Shown here piece by piece: positions 7,651 through 14,198 of a DNA stretch of 22,781 bases. Both the position numbers and the translations under genes were made by a program. This DNA comes from a virus, in the IMG/VR virus record IMGVR_UViG_3300032173_001509, positions 1 to 22,781 of that record; one strand, given 5' to 3'. The notes under the pieces were generated by a model, which worked only from the letters and a program-made list of their open reading frames with translations, was not told where the DNA came from and ran no database searches. The first letter of the stretch is position 1. Each line of letters opens with the position of its first letter.

Positions 7651-8015
7651 AATCCAGCCTCCGATTTGGCCTGCTCAATGGCGCCAATAATGTTCATTTC
7701 TAGACTTGGCAAATACTCTTGGATGGCCGGATAAAGATACGGTTGCGCTCGCATTCGCCTAGTCCCCAATTCCACATAAGCAGCATAAGTAGCTTCAGCT
7801 CCGATCTCAGCAACCCAATCCTTAATCGTGGCATAGATTGAACTTCTAAGATAGCCTGTTCTCACTGGCGCATTCCGCATTGCTGCAGCCTTAACATCTG
7901 ATGCCCAACTATGCAAATATCGATAAACTTCGCGTTGCATGTCACTGTCAAACTTCTGCATAGCAACCTGGAATTCTTCAACACCTTCCACATCACAGGT
8001 TATTTCAACAGCCAC
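7647..8015 (-). CDS. HK97 gp10-like tail/neck protein
   Basis: A 122-residue protein carrying the HK97-gp10 family signature: APVRTGYLRSSI (49-60), a strand VAEIGAEATYAAYVELGT (68-85), then RAQPYLYPAI (89-98). Members form head-tail connection or tail-completion parts. It normally sits before the tail tube gene; here it follows the tail chaperone and precedes the tape measure. The start is GTG 8015. It overlaps by 11 bases the stop of the frameshifted chaperone at 8005-8007, whereas the unshifted chaperone would end 66 bases short of it. Confidence 0.85.
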   Translation of the reverse strand: MAVEITCDVEGVEEFQVAMQKFDSDMQREVYRYLHSWASDVKAAAMRNAPVRTGYLRSSIYATIKDWVAEIGAEATYAAYVELGTRRMRAQPYLYPAIQEYLPSLEMNIIGAIEQAKSEAGL

Positions 8016-8540
8016 GTCTTTTCGCCTCTTTCTCCGCTTTTTCCTTCTCCTCGAGAGTCATTTGGTCTAGGACATTGAGGATTACTGTAAATTGTTGGAT
8101 GCTTTTGGCAGGCTGTTTTGCGAGTTGTGTTGGAGTCCACCCGAAGGCTTGACAAAGCCGAAACTCTGAAAGAGCTGGATGCGGCTTTCCTCGTCTAACT
8201 GCTCTAGTAAAAAACGGAGATCCTCGTGACTCATGCCATTCAGTTTATTCGCAACTTTTGAGAATAATTCGCCGAGTTCCACTGGAACCCCGACATCCTC
8301 GCCCAAAAGCTTCTCAAGTGAAATAGGCTTATCCTGTGGCTGCTCCTTCAATGATGCCCAGATGGTTTCTGCTTGAATGGCTATGAAGTCGCTATTTTCA
8401 ACCTCCCCAGTTGCCTTGCTGTATTTTGTGTGCTTCTGAATGATGCGATTCCGCTTAGCCCAAGTCATTTCTTGGAAAACATAGCGCCCCTTGTACTCTT
8501 CCCCGAATCTATCATCAATCTCTAAAGATTCTGTTTTCAT
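8005..8540 (-). CDS. Tail assembly chaperone, -1 frameshift fusion (gpG-T type)
   Basis: Predicted 178-residue product. Ribosomes read 111 codons from ATG 8540 to the T TTT TTA heptamer (8214-8208), slip back one base, and continue 67 codons in the -1 frame to TGA at 8007-8005. The extension reads as ordinary protein: SEFRLCQAFGWTPTQL, then a helix SIQQFTVILNVLDQM and a charged tail. A C-terminal ...FGWTP... block fits the T extension of phage lambda-type chaperones. The -1 frame has a TAA about 9 codons before the heptamer and no ATG before its codon 50, so it should only be made by frameshifting. Such pairs guide tail-tube assembly on the tape measure. The slip is inferred from sequence alone. 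Confidence 0.8.
8082..8540 (-). CDS. Tail assembly chaperone, unshifted product (gpG type)
   Basis: The 152-residue zero-frame product: MKTESLEIDDRFGEEYKGRY, a helix-rich middle (61-110), and a tail rich in Ser, Asn and Gln after the slip site (GGLQHNSQNSLP) that looks like out-of-frame filler. I choose ATG 8540, preceded by GAGAGTG, over a further-upstream in-frame start at 8588, because 8545-8715 is occupied by a separate small gene. Position right after the tail tube gene is where the tail chaperone is expected. In phages the short form is made in excess over the fusion. Confidence 0.8.
   Translation of the reverse strand: MKTESLEIDDRFGEEYKGRYVFQEMTWAKRNRIIQKHTKYSKATGEVENSDFIAIQAETIWASLKEQPQDKPISLEKLLGEDVGVPVELGELFSKVANKLNGMSHEDLRFLLEQLDEESRIQLFQSFGFVKPSGGLQHNSQNSLPKASNNLQ
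8154..8188 (-). promoter_or_regulatory. Possible stem-loop downstream of the frameshift site
   Basis: AAAGCCG (8188-8182) and CGGCTTT (8160-8154) are a perfect 7-base inverted repeat, enclosing a smaller hairpin CTCT-TTC-AGAG. It begins 19 bases after the slippery heptamer, further than the usual 5-9 bases, so a role in stimulating the shift is uncertain. Confidence 0.35.
8208..8214 (-). promoter_or_regulatory. T TTT TTA slippery heptamer for -1 frameshifting
   Basis: On the minus strand the zero-frame codons CGT TTT TTA form the canonical X XXY YYZ heptamer T TTT TTA. A ribosome-binding-site-like GAGGA lies at 8225-8221, six bases upstream, as in bacterial dnaX where such a site stimulates slippage. 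The -1 frame then stays open for 67 codons. Confidence 0.78.
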
Positions 8541-8544
8541 TTTT

Positions 8545-8715
8545 TCACTCTCTTTTCGCTCTCTCCAATACCCGAAGGCGATTTTCAATCGTTGTTTCCA
8601 AGTCCCCCAAAAAGGTCTCCTGAAGGTCCTTTGGGAGCCTGCTTATGCGTTCAGAGAATCGAACCCACATAGCCCCTACACGAATCAAGATTTTAGTCTC
8701 CGCTTCAGAAATCAT
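8545..8715 (-). CDS. Small helical protein between tail tube and tail chaperone
   Basis: A 56-residue protein (MISEAETKILIRVGAMWVRF at the start) with a continuous amphipathic helical character and no recognised domain. ATG 8715 is preceded by AGGAGCTGA at a good distance and lies 12 bases after the tail tube stop. Its TGA is 4 bases before the chaperone ATG, whose ribosome binding site lies in its last codons. This fit on both sides supports it as a real gene and rules out the longer chaperone start. It occupies a place where some phages encode a small accessory tail protein. Confidence 0.7.
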   Translation of the reverse strand: MISEAETKILIRVGAMWVRFSERISRLPKDLQETFLGDLETTIENRLRVLERAKRE

Positions 8716-8727
8716 GAATCTCAGCTC

Positions 8728-9588
8728 CTACGTAATGGAAACAGGTCCTTTTGCAATAAACGCGGCTTTCAGCGAGATCAAGTCTTCCATCTTGGCTGGC
8801 AACGAAACATTATCCCATTTGCAGCCAGTGAAAACTGCCTTATTAGAGCCCCCGAGACCAAACTCCAAAGAAAATTCAGTATCAGCAAGGATCTCGTCAG
8901 CCTCAGTTTTAGTCTCGAATTCAAAGGTCAATTCCCCACTAAGGTCTCGATGGCGGAATGGCAGATACTTCAGAAGATGGCCATTAGTCGAGCGGATGAC
9001 AGGCACTCTTTTAAGGTTATTTTCAATGTCAAATTTCCAATCGGTGACGCGGTCAAGGGTCGTAGTATCCTTTTTGACGTAGCTCTCGTGGAAGGCAACA
9101 GCTCCGGTGTAGTCACTGTAAGTCGCCCCCGTGATCTTCGCAGTTCCAATCGCGACATCTTGACCCATGAACTCCGCAATGGCCCTCACGACATCTTCGA
9201 TACTGCAACTCACGCTTACCTTGTGGAATTTCATGCCGGTGAAGAGTAACGAGATGATGTCCGTCGCTGATGCAAAGACGCCCTTATAGTACAATACTTG
9301 CATGCTGAGGCTCTTATTCAAATCCATCTTGGCCCATTGAAGCAGGTTAATCGGCGCTGCAGAAGGCAATGGATAGCCAACTTTTAGAGCGACTTGTCTC
9401 AGACCCTTTTTTATGACTTGCAGATCGTAGCTTCCGGCTCCTCTCAACCTCAGATTGCTCGGGTCGATGCTAGGATCTATTTGGTCAGCTGGCACACTAT
9501 ACATCGTTGGGTTTGTCGGTGTTGTGCCATAGACACTTTCGTCAACGTAGTAGACGCGTTCTTGATCTGAACCGTATGTTTCAACCAT
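8728..9588 (-). CDS. Major tail tube protein
   Basis: A 286-residue, beta-rich protein that fits a tail tube subunit: an N-terminal arm with YYVDESVYGTTPTNP (14-28), a strand QVALKVGYPLPSAAP (65-79), a central helix (EDVVRAIAEFMG), and paired strands such as TDWKFDIENNLKRVPVI and LSGELTFEFET. Many copies stack into the tube through which DNA leaves. ATG 9588 follows AGGAGCG at nine bases and lies 3 bases after the terminator gene. The next genes are the tail chaperone and tape measure, which is the expected order. Confidence 0.8.
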   Translation of the reverse strand: MVETYGSDQERVYYVDESVYGTTPTNPTMYSVPADQIDPSIDPSNLRLRGAGSYDLQVIKKGLRQVALKVGYPLPSAAPINLLQWAKMDLNKSLSMQVLYYKGVFASATDIISLLFTGMKFHKVSVSCSIEDVVRAIAEFMGQDVAIGTAKITGATYSDYTGAVAFHESYVKKDTTTLDRVTDWKFDIENNLKRVPVIRSTNGHLLKYLPFRHRDLSGELTFEFETKTEADEILADTEFSLEFGLGGSNKAVFTGCKWDNVSLPAKMEDLISLKAAFIAKGPVSIT

Positions 9589-9591
9589 TTT

Positions 9592-10581
9592 TTAAAACGC
9601 TCCTGACAATGATTCGAAAAGCCAACCTTTGAGCAGAAACTCAGCTCTGAAAAGGTATGGCTTAACGTCCGTGACGTCTATGTTCCTGTAGCTAATGACG
9701 TCACAGAAGGTGATTCCATAAACTTGAATCGTGCATTGGACAAAATCGCAGTAGAGGACCGCAGGCGTAGAGCCATTGCTGGGATTCGTGGTTTTAGCCA
9801 GAAGCCAGACATAACCATCTGAGTCGATATAGTCGGTCCAGTTTGAAGAGATCGTAATGGTTAAGGTCTCGTCTCCGCCTCCTGTTCCGCTCTGGGCTTG
9901 CTGCCATGCAGAAGCAACGTGATTCCAGATCTTGATTGTAGCGCCGTTACCTCCAGGAGCGGTTCCATATCCCTCAAAACTAAGCACGATCTTCTTGACA
10001 CATTGCTCTCGAGCCCCTATCTTGAACCTGAAAAGCATTAGGGCATACTCATTATTGACATTGTGGTTTTTTGAAAAGCGGACGTCGTCGCTCGACCAGA
10101 TGTTTTGATACTGAAGATTTGTTAATTCGGTCCAGGATGCGTTTGAGGGAACGAGTTCTGTCGCTGCACCAGCAGAGAAGGCCTTATGTGGATCTCCACT
10201 TGGATAACCGAGTCCATAGAAATTGTAAACTGTCTGATATGGCAGGTTGCGGTTCTCGCGGATAATAGCGTTGATCTGGGCAGTTACCTTATCCCGCATG
10301 ACCTTGCCTGCGTCAGCTCCAGGAGCGGTCTTGTCGACCGTGTAGATGTTACATCTGAAAACCATGTAGCGACGTCTCAGACGACCAGCAAGCTCAAGCT
10401 TCTGATCCTGGCTGCTGTCGAGCCCCATTGTTATCTGAGCATCATATTCCTTCAGCAACTCCCGATCGTAAGCCTCTTTAGTTGCCAAGAGACTAGCAAG
10501 TGAACCATTGTCCTTGGTCACCCGTATCCTCGTAGTAATCAGCCGCAGAAGAGTTATCACAGGATCCTCGAGCTCGCTCAA
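9592..10581 (-). CDS. Tail terminator/neck protein with inserted jelly-roll domain
   Basis: A 329-residue protein in two parts. Residues 1-135 and 292-329 look like a small neck or tail-terminator protein (LEDPVITLLRLITTRI; later FCDVISYRNIDVTDVKPYLFRAEFLL). Between about 137 and 291 lies a beta-sandwich of the carbohydrate-binding type: NEYALMLFRFKIG, the strand ATIKIWNH (215-221), LTITISSNWTDYIDSDGYVWLLAKTT and a closing VLYCDFVQCTIQVYG. Placement between the predicted stopper and tail tube genes supports a neck role. It starts at TTG 10581, overlapping the preceding stop as TTGA. The terminator label is inferred from gene order. Confidence 0.65.
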   Translation of the reverse strand: MSELEDPVITLLRLITTRIRVTKDNGSLASLLATKEAYDRELLKEYDAQITMGLDSSQDQKLELAGRLRRRYMVFRCNIYTVDKTAPGADAGKVMRDKVTAQINAIIRENRNLPYQTVYNFYGLGYPSGDPHKAFSAGAATELVPSNASWTELTNLQYQNIWSSDDVRFSKNHNVNNEYALMLFRFKIGAREQCVKKIVLSFEGYGTAPGGNGATIKIWNHVASAWQQAQSGTGGGDETLTITISSNWTDYIDSDGYVWLLAKTTNPSNGSTPAVLYCDFVQCTIQVYGITFCDVISYRNIDVTDVKPYLFRAEFLLKGWLFESLSGAF

Positions 10582-12200
10582 GTCGCTAAAAGCCTCCTAG
10601 TTATTGCTTTGAAATAGATGGTCTGATTCTCATAGGTGAAAGGCTGAACGCTCTGGATCTCGTAGTCTTCGCCCTTTCGTCTCAACTTGTCATGATGACG
10701 CACCGGCACAAACGTATAGAAGGCAAGATAGTCGTTCAGAAGATAACCAGCCTCAAGAAGGACTTCTTCAGCCCTAACAGGCGAAACAATTGCTAAGACG
10801 TCTAGAGGATCGCCATAGCTCACAGTTTCGACAGCTTGGCGGATCGGATAGAGTAGGACCGCTTCGCCTTTGCTGTTAAGAATCTGAGTGAACCTCGTCA
10901 AAGGCTCTTCATAATTAAGAAACATGCGGGCTAGCCACGTGACGTTAGCCATCGCCTTTTGCGGAGTGATCGGACTGTAATCAGTGAAAACTGGACCCCA
11001 ATAAAGAAACTCATCAGAATATTTGTTCACGATATCGTAGGCAAGTTTGAAGCTTGGCGGATCCCGCTCCTTACGGATTTTCCACAAGATTCCAGTGGTG
11101 ATCGCATCGTAATAGGCGCATGCTGGAAAACGAGTTATTACGTCAATGTAGCCTGGCCAACAGATTTCAGGCCAATAAGCAGGATACTGTCCAGAGGCTC
11201 TAATCGACTGAATGAAATTGTAGAGGCGTTGGCAAGTGGTGCTCCAGGCTTCGTAAACATACAAGCCCAGAAGAGCAAAAGAAATAGGATCGTCATAAAC
11301 TTCAGTGTCGCTGAGACCGACACGATACCAAGCCCCAGATCCTGAAGGCGGAGGTTGATAGTATAAGTAGAGCTGCTCGAAACCATCACGCAAGAAACCA
11401 GCAAGATCCGCCATCATCGCCGTGTACCGTGCCGCGTTTGCAGTGTCATAAGTATCATTGAGCATTTTCAAACCGACTAGACAATACAAGTTTTCAACCG
11501 ACATCACCGTATCCCATGCTTGCGAAAGAGTAACCTTATTCGCAAAGCCGCCGTAATAACGATCATGAATACCTAAGATCGCGGGTTCATGCTGCATCGT
11601 ATACAGGTAAGTGTACCCCGCGAGGATCGCTGCGTTAAGATAATCCACGTCTGATGTCAATGCATAGGCTTTAAGCAATGCAGGGATACATCGTCCAGCA
11701 TCAATGCTCCAGCATTCTGAGCCCCCATTAGCACTGAAAAACCCGCCATAAGCATACTTGGCAGGATCCAGACATTGCTGCGTTAGAAGCCAATCAGCTA
11801 ACTCAACAATTTTGGCAAGAATCTCAGCTTGCCTAAAACTGAATTGAGTAGCCGAATAAGCTTCATAAAGAAATTCAATAGCGAAAGCAGCAGGAAAGGC
11901 GCCTTTGCCAAAACCCTTGTCGCCATGATCAACCGTTCCGCCCTTCGCCACATAATACGTATACGCCAGATTATTTTTCATGGTAACAACATTGCCAGCA
12001 ACTGAATCGACTTCGTTCCATTCGCTGTGAGCTGAGTCTTTGATTTCACAAGGCATGCCAGCGCTGAACTTGGTGCCATCCGTAACGGTGACGTTCTTCT
12101 GGCCAGCAGGCGGATCAGCAGCCATCGCTGTCGTGATAGCGTAGAACCAGGGTGCATAATGCATGACATACTCGTAATAGGCTTCAGGAACGGTTCCCAT
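10578..12200 (-). CDS. Head-tail stopper with large N-terminal six-hairpin glycosidase-like domain
   Basis: A 540-residue protein. The last ~105 residues (433-540) match a small head-closure or stopper protein: RFTQILNSKGEAVLLYPI, a helix, and YEIQSVQPFTYENQTIYFKAITR. The first ~430 have the repeat pattern of an (alpha/alpha)6 toroid: paired helices with aromatic-rich loops, such as GGSECWSIDAGRCIPALLKAYA (159-180), AGYTYLYTMQ, HDRYYGGFAN, AWDTVMSVENLYCLVG and DDPISFALLGLYVYEAW. Residues 33-92 form a beta insertion (VTVTDGTKFSAGMPCEIKD). This fold is shared by many glycoside hydrolases, lyases and epimerases; I cannot identify catalytic residues. A virion enzyme or sugar-binding collar is the likely role. 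ATG 12200 is 3 bases after the connector stop. Confidence 0.7.
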   Translation of the reverse strand: MGTVPEAYYEYVMHYAPWFYAITTAMAADPPAGQKNVTVTDGTKFSAGMPCEIKDSAHSEWNEVDSVAGNVVTMKNNLAYTYYVAKGGTVDHGDKGFGKGAFPAAFAIEFLYEAYSATQFSFRQAEILAKIVELADWLLTQQCLDPAKYAYGGFFSANGGSECWSIDAGRCIPALLKAYALTSDVDYLNAAILAGYTYLYTMQHEPAILGIHDRYYGGFANKVTLSQAWDTVMSVENLYCLVGLKMLNDTYDTANAARYTAMMADLAGFLRDGFEQLYLYYQPPPSGSGAWYRVGLSDTEVYDDPISFALLGLYVYEAWSTTCQRLYNFIQSIRASGQYPAYWPEICWPGYIDVITRFPACAYYDAITTGILWKIRKERDPPSFKLAYDIVNKYSDEFLYWGPVFTDYSPITPQKAMANVTWLARMFLNYEEPLTRFTQILNSKGEAVLLYPIRQAVETVSYGDPLDVLAIVSPVRAEEVLLEAGYLLNDYLAFYTFVPVRHHDKLRRKGEDYEIQSVQPFTYENQTIYFKAITRRLLAT

Positions 12201-12203
12201 CTG

Positions 12204-12575
12204 CTAAGCCATCCGAAAATCAGTCTTGAACTTATCTATGAACCGTTTAACCTCGTTCATTAGGAATTGGAGATTGCTGCCGCTTAGCCCACTGCCCCCG
12301 CTCGTAGAAGACTCATCGACAGACAAATCTCCAACCCTGAAGCTTAAACCACTAGCCGAACCTCCTGACACTCGACAAACACAATAGATCGCTGCAAGGT
12401 TACGGATCGGAACAGCCTGCTGCACAGTACAGTCGTTAGGATCAATAGATAAACCTGTTTCGAGTTCAATGGTTTCTGCAGCGTCCTGAATAAATTGGTT
12501 TACTACGTCGTCAGGAACGTCAGCTGCAGTAAGATTCACCCTTTTGCGAACACTATCAGGCGTTATAGAAACCAC
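12204..12575 (-). CDS. Head-tail connector (adaptor) protein
   Basis: A 123-residue helical protein of the gp6/gp15 connector type, forming a ring under the portal. It begins VSITPDSVRKRVNLTAADVPDDVV and continues with a helix FIQDAAETIELETGLSID and a pair of helices around RNLAAIYCVCRVSGG, then a Gly/Ser-rich loop and a C-terminal helix NEVKRFIDKFKTDF. These features and the place just before the stopper support the call. GTG 12575 has GAGGT seven bases upstream. A TATA-like ATTATATGT lies at 12605-12597. Confidence 0.75.
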   Translation of the reverse strand: MVSITPDSVRKRVNLTAADVPDDVVNQFIQDAAETIELETGLSIDPNDCTVQQAVPIRNLAAIYCVCRVSGGSASGLSFRVGDLSVDESSTSGGSGLSGSNLQFLMNEVKRFIDKFKTDFRMA

Positions 12576-12659
12576 GAATCAAACCTCTACACTAATACAT
12601 ATAATTCTGAAAAGAAGCCCTCTTAAGGCTGATTCAACGCAATGCAATAAGATAGAACG

Positions 12660-12902
12660 TTATTTCTGGTCAACAAACTCAGATTTGTACGCTTTCACTC
12701 CCTTACGCAGAAGCATCTCAAGCGTATTACTCCAATCAGGCTCAGTTCTATCGTGTGCTCTAGCCCTCTGGATCTCGAGCCTATGAATCAGCTCCATCTC
12801 CTCACACAACTTACGATCCACAGTCGCCACCACTCGAATCTTAGTGTTAGGCGCAACCTCAAACTCGCTCTTAATTTCCTTTTTTTTTCTGGTTATGTCA
12901 AT
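12660..12902 (-). CDS. Ribbon-helix-helix protein with unusual start codon
   Basis: A frame of up to 80 residues ending TAA 12660. The part TKIRVVATVDRKL (19-31) reads like the beta-strand of a CopG/Arc-type ribbon-helix-helix, followed by helix EEMELIHRLEIQRAR and a second helix DWSNTLEMLLRKGVKAYKSE. No ATG, GTG or TTG starts it in the right place: GTG 12833 would cut the strand. A perfect GGAGGTG stands in the end of the preceding gene, followed by ATT at 12902 (2 bases) and ATA at 12896 (8 bases), so a rare start codon is likely. A run of nine A within it is an alternative source of trouble. Probable DNA-binding regulator or small virion component. Confidence 0.5.
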   Translation of the reverse strand: MDITRKKKEIKSEFEVAPNTKIRVVATVDRKLCEEMELIHRLEIQRARAHDRTEPDWSNTLEMLLRKGVKAYKSEFVDQK

Positions 12903-13198
12903 CGCACCTCCACAGGCTTCTGACTGCTAAGATAACCGCAGACTGGGCATCGCCTAAGAATATTTATAGGATGCTCCAAATCGCCATGAACATCACCAGA
13001 AACAACTTTAATAGGTGCGTACGTGTTCAACGTTAAATCAGGCTCGTAAGGCTCCATCTGCGTAGCGTACGCGCCATTCCCATGATCATTCGGACAAAAT
13101 TCCCAGCAGTCACAAACAGCCATATCCGCAGGCCTAGGAGCTGATAATTCTTTGCCACATCGACTACAAGTGCCCGAAACAAAACCAACCTCAGTCAT
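12893..13198 (-). CDS. Zinc-ribbon protein in the head gene cluster
   Basis: A 101-residue protein with two cysteine groups: CSRC (C11, C14) with CDC and a further Cys (C29, C31, C35), and a C-terminal CPVC (C84, C87) followed by GYLSSQKPVEVRL. These should bind one or two zinc ions. A similar arrangement with the SSQKPVEV ending occurs in archaeal proviruses as I recall. I start it at ATG 13198, which overlaps the preceding stop as ATGA with GGTGG upstream, rather than at 13210. Its position among head genes suggests a virion or assembly role, not established. Confidence 0.7.
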   Translation of the reverse strand: MTEVGFVSGTCSRCGKELSAPRPADMAVCDCWEFCPNDHGNGAYATQMEPYEPDLTLNTYAPIKVVSGDVHGDLEHPINILRRCPVCGYLSSQKPVEVRLT

Positions 13199-13755
13199 GC
13201 AACCACCCACGACAAACCATCACCATAACCTTTTAAGTTGCTAGGCGGCGCACTTTCTTCTCCATAAGTAAAGTTTTCAACCCTAGACATCAGAAAAGGC
13301 GAAGCATCCCAACCAAAATCAAGATAGGTTTTGTTAGAACCATAACTACGAAATATGCTGTAGTAAACTGTCCATGTTATGTTGTTAAGGATTGTTGTTC
13401 CTAGAGCTTCCGTAGTAAAGTTTTCTTTAGCATCAACATGAAGCCATGAACCAGAGCCTAGTTTTCTGTAAGTCTTAACCCGAATTTTGTCAGTAGAAAC
13501 CAAAACAGTTTCGGGACACAGCCATGTTGCTGATTCAGTATGCCAATTTGAGTCGTTTCCACTCCATGAAATAACAGCTACGGGCGTTCCGCTTGTTATT
13601 TCTGTCTCTGTTCCATCACTAGCAACTTTAAAAACACGGATTCCAACATAAACCACGAGATTGCCCGTTGCTGAATTTGATACCTCATCACCAGTGCCCG
13701 TTTGAGAAGTTGCTAAAACACGTGCATAATCCATGTAGCGTGTTTCAACAGTCAT
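13195..13755 (-). CDS. Beta-rich putative decoration or surface protein
   Basis: A 186-residue protein without recognised enzyme motifs. It is almost all predicted strand, with alternating Thr/Val/Ser-rich segments such as GNLVVYVGIRVFKVASDGTETEI (31-53), ESATWLCPETVLVSTDKIRVKTY (74-96) and LNNITWTVYYSIFRSYG (122-138), and several Asn-X-Ser/Thr sites. The pattern fits a beta-sandwich or jelly-roll. Lying between capsid and connector genes, it may decorate the capsid or bind the host. ATG 13755 shares a base with the previous stop (TAATG), so its expression is probably coupled. Confidence 0.6.
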   Translation of the reverse strand: MTVETRYMDYARVLATSQTGTGDEVSNSATGNLVVYVGIRVFKVASDGTETEITSGTPVAVISWSGNDSNWHTESATWLCPETVLVSTDKIRVKTYRKLGSGSWLHVDAKENFTTEALGTTILNNITWTVYYSIFRSYGSNKTYLDFGWDASPFLMSRVENFTYGEESAPPSNLKGYGDGLSWVVA

Positions 13756-14126
13756 TAAACTTCATCACCCAAAACCGTTATGTCAACAGTGCCCGTGGCT
13801 GAAAGATTAACATTCAAAGCCTCATCAACCGCACCTTCCCAGTTGCAACCAACAAGGTTCATGATGAACCCTGTTTTGGCTGCAAGAAGCTTCTTAAACC
13901 GCGCCGTGCCCGTAGCAAACCGCAGATAAACGGTGATGTCTGCAGAACCATTATTCCAAACATCAACTAACTTAACCCTGAGCTTCTTACCCGACTCTGG
14001 CGTTTTTACTGCATTGTCTCCGCTAGCAGTTGCTGTGATCGACCACGGAGCAGCTGGTCCCCGTAACTCATCACGAACCGCCTTCCAAGCTTCGCCGCGG
14101 CGCTCCCAACTACTCGGTTCACCCAA
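13755..14126 (-). CDS. Small beta-rich protein next to the capsid gene
   Basis: A 123-residue protein. After a helical leader (SSWERRGEAWKAVRDELRG, 5-23) come strands WSITATASGDNAVKT, KLRVKLVDVWNNGSADITVYLRF and a closing GTVDITVLGD, consistent with a beta-sandwich. Such small proteins beside the major capsid gene often decorate or reinforce the shell, but no family is recognised. TTG 14126 has GGAAAGG nearby. The same frame remains open upstream into the T-rich gap without a usual start codon, so the start is somewhat uncertain. Confidence 0.6.
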   Translation of the reverse strand: MGEPSSWERRGEAWKAVRDELRGPAAPWSITATASGDNAVKTPESGKKLRVKLVDVWNNGSADITVYLRFATGTARFKKLLAAKTGFIMNLVGCNWEGAVDEALNVNLSATGTVDITVLGDEV

Positions 14127-14155
14127 GTCAAACCTTTCCTCTTCCTTGATTCCTA

Positions 14156-14185
14156 CACTAAAAAAGGGGAGAAAGAAGGGTATAC
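14156..14185 (-). terminator. Pyrimidine-rich tract after the major capsid gene
   Basis: The 72-base gap after the capsid stop contains, on the minus strand, CCCTTCTTTCTCCCCTTTTTTAG. Archaeal terminators are often T-rich tracts without a hairpin, so this could end part of the transcripts and keep capsid mRNA most abundant. No stem is seen. Confidence 0.3.
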
Positions 14186-14198
14186 TTCTAAGCTAAGC

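Noticed and set aside
8541-8588. Longer N-terminus for the tail chaperone, from 8588
   Set aside because: Overlaps the small gene at 8545-8715 and lacks a ribosome binding site; ATG 8540 has one.
8491-9249. Long rightward ORF opposite the tail tube and chaperone genes
   Set aside because: Antisense to well-supported genes, no domain features, no ribosome binding site; a mirror of real coding sequence.
12597-12605. TATA-like ATTATATGT before the connector gene
   Set aside because: Its spacing would give a leaderless mRNA and exclude the clear GAGGT ribosome binding site of that gene, so promoter function is doubtful.
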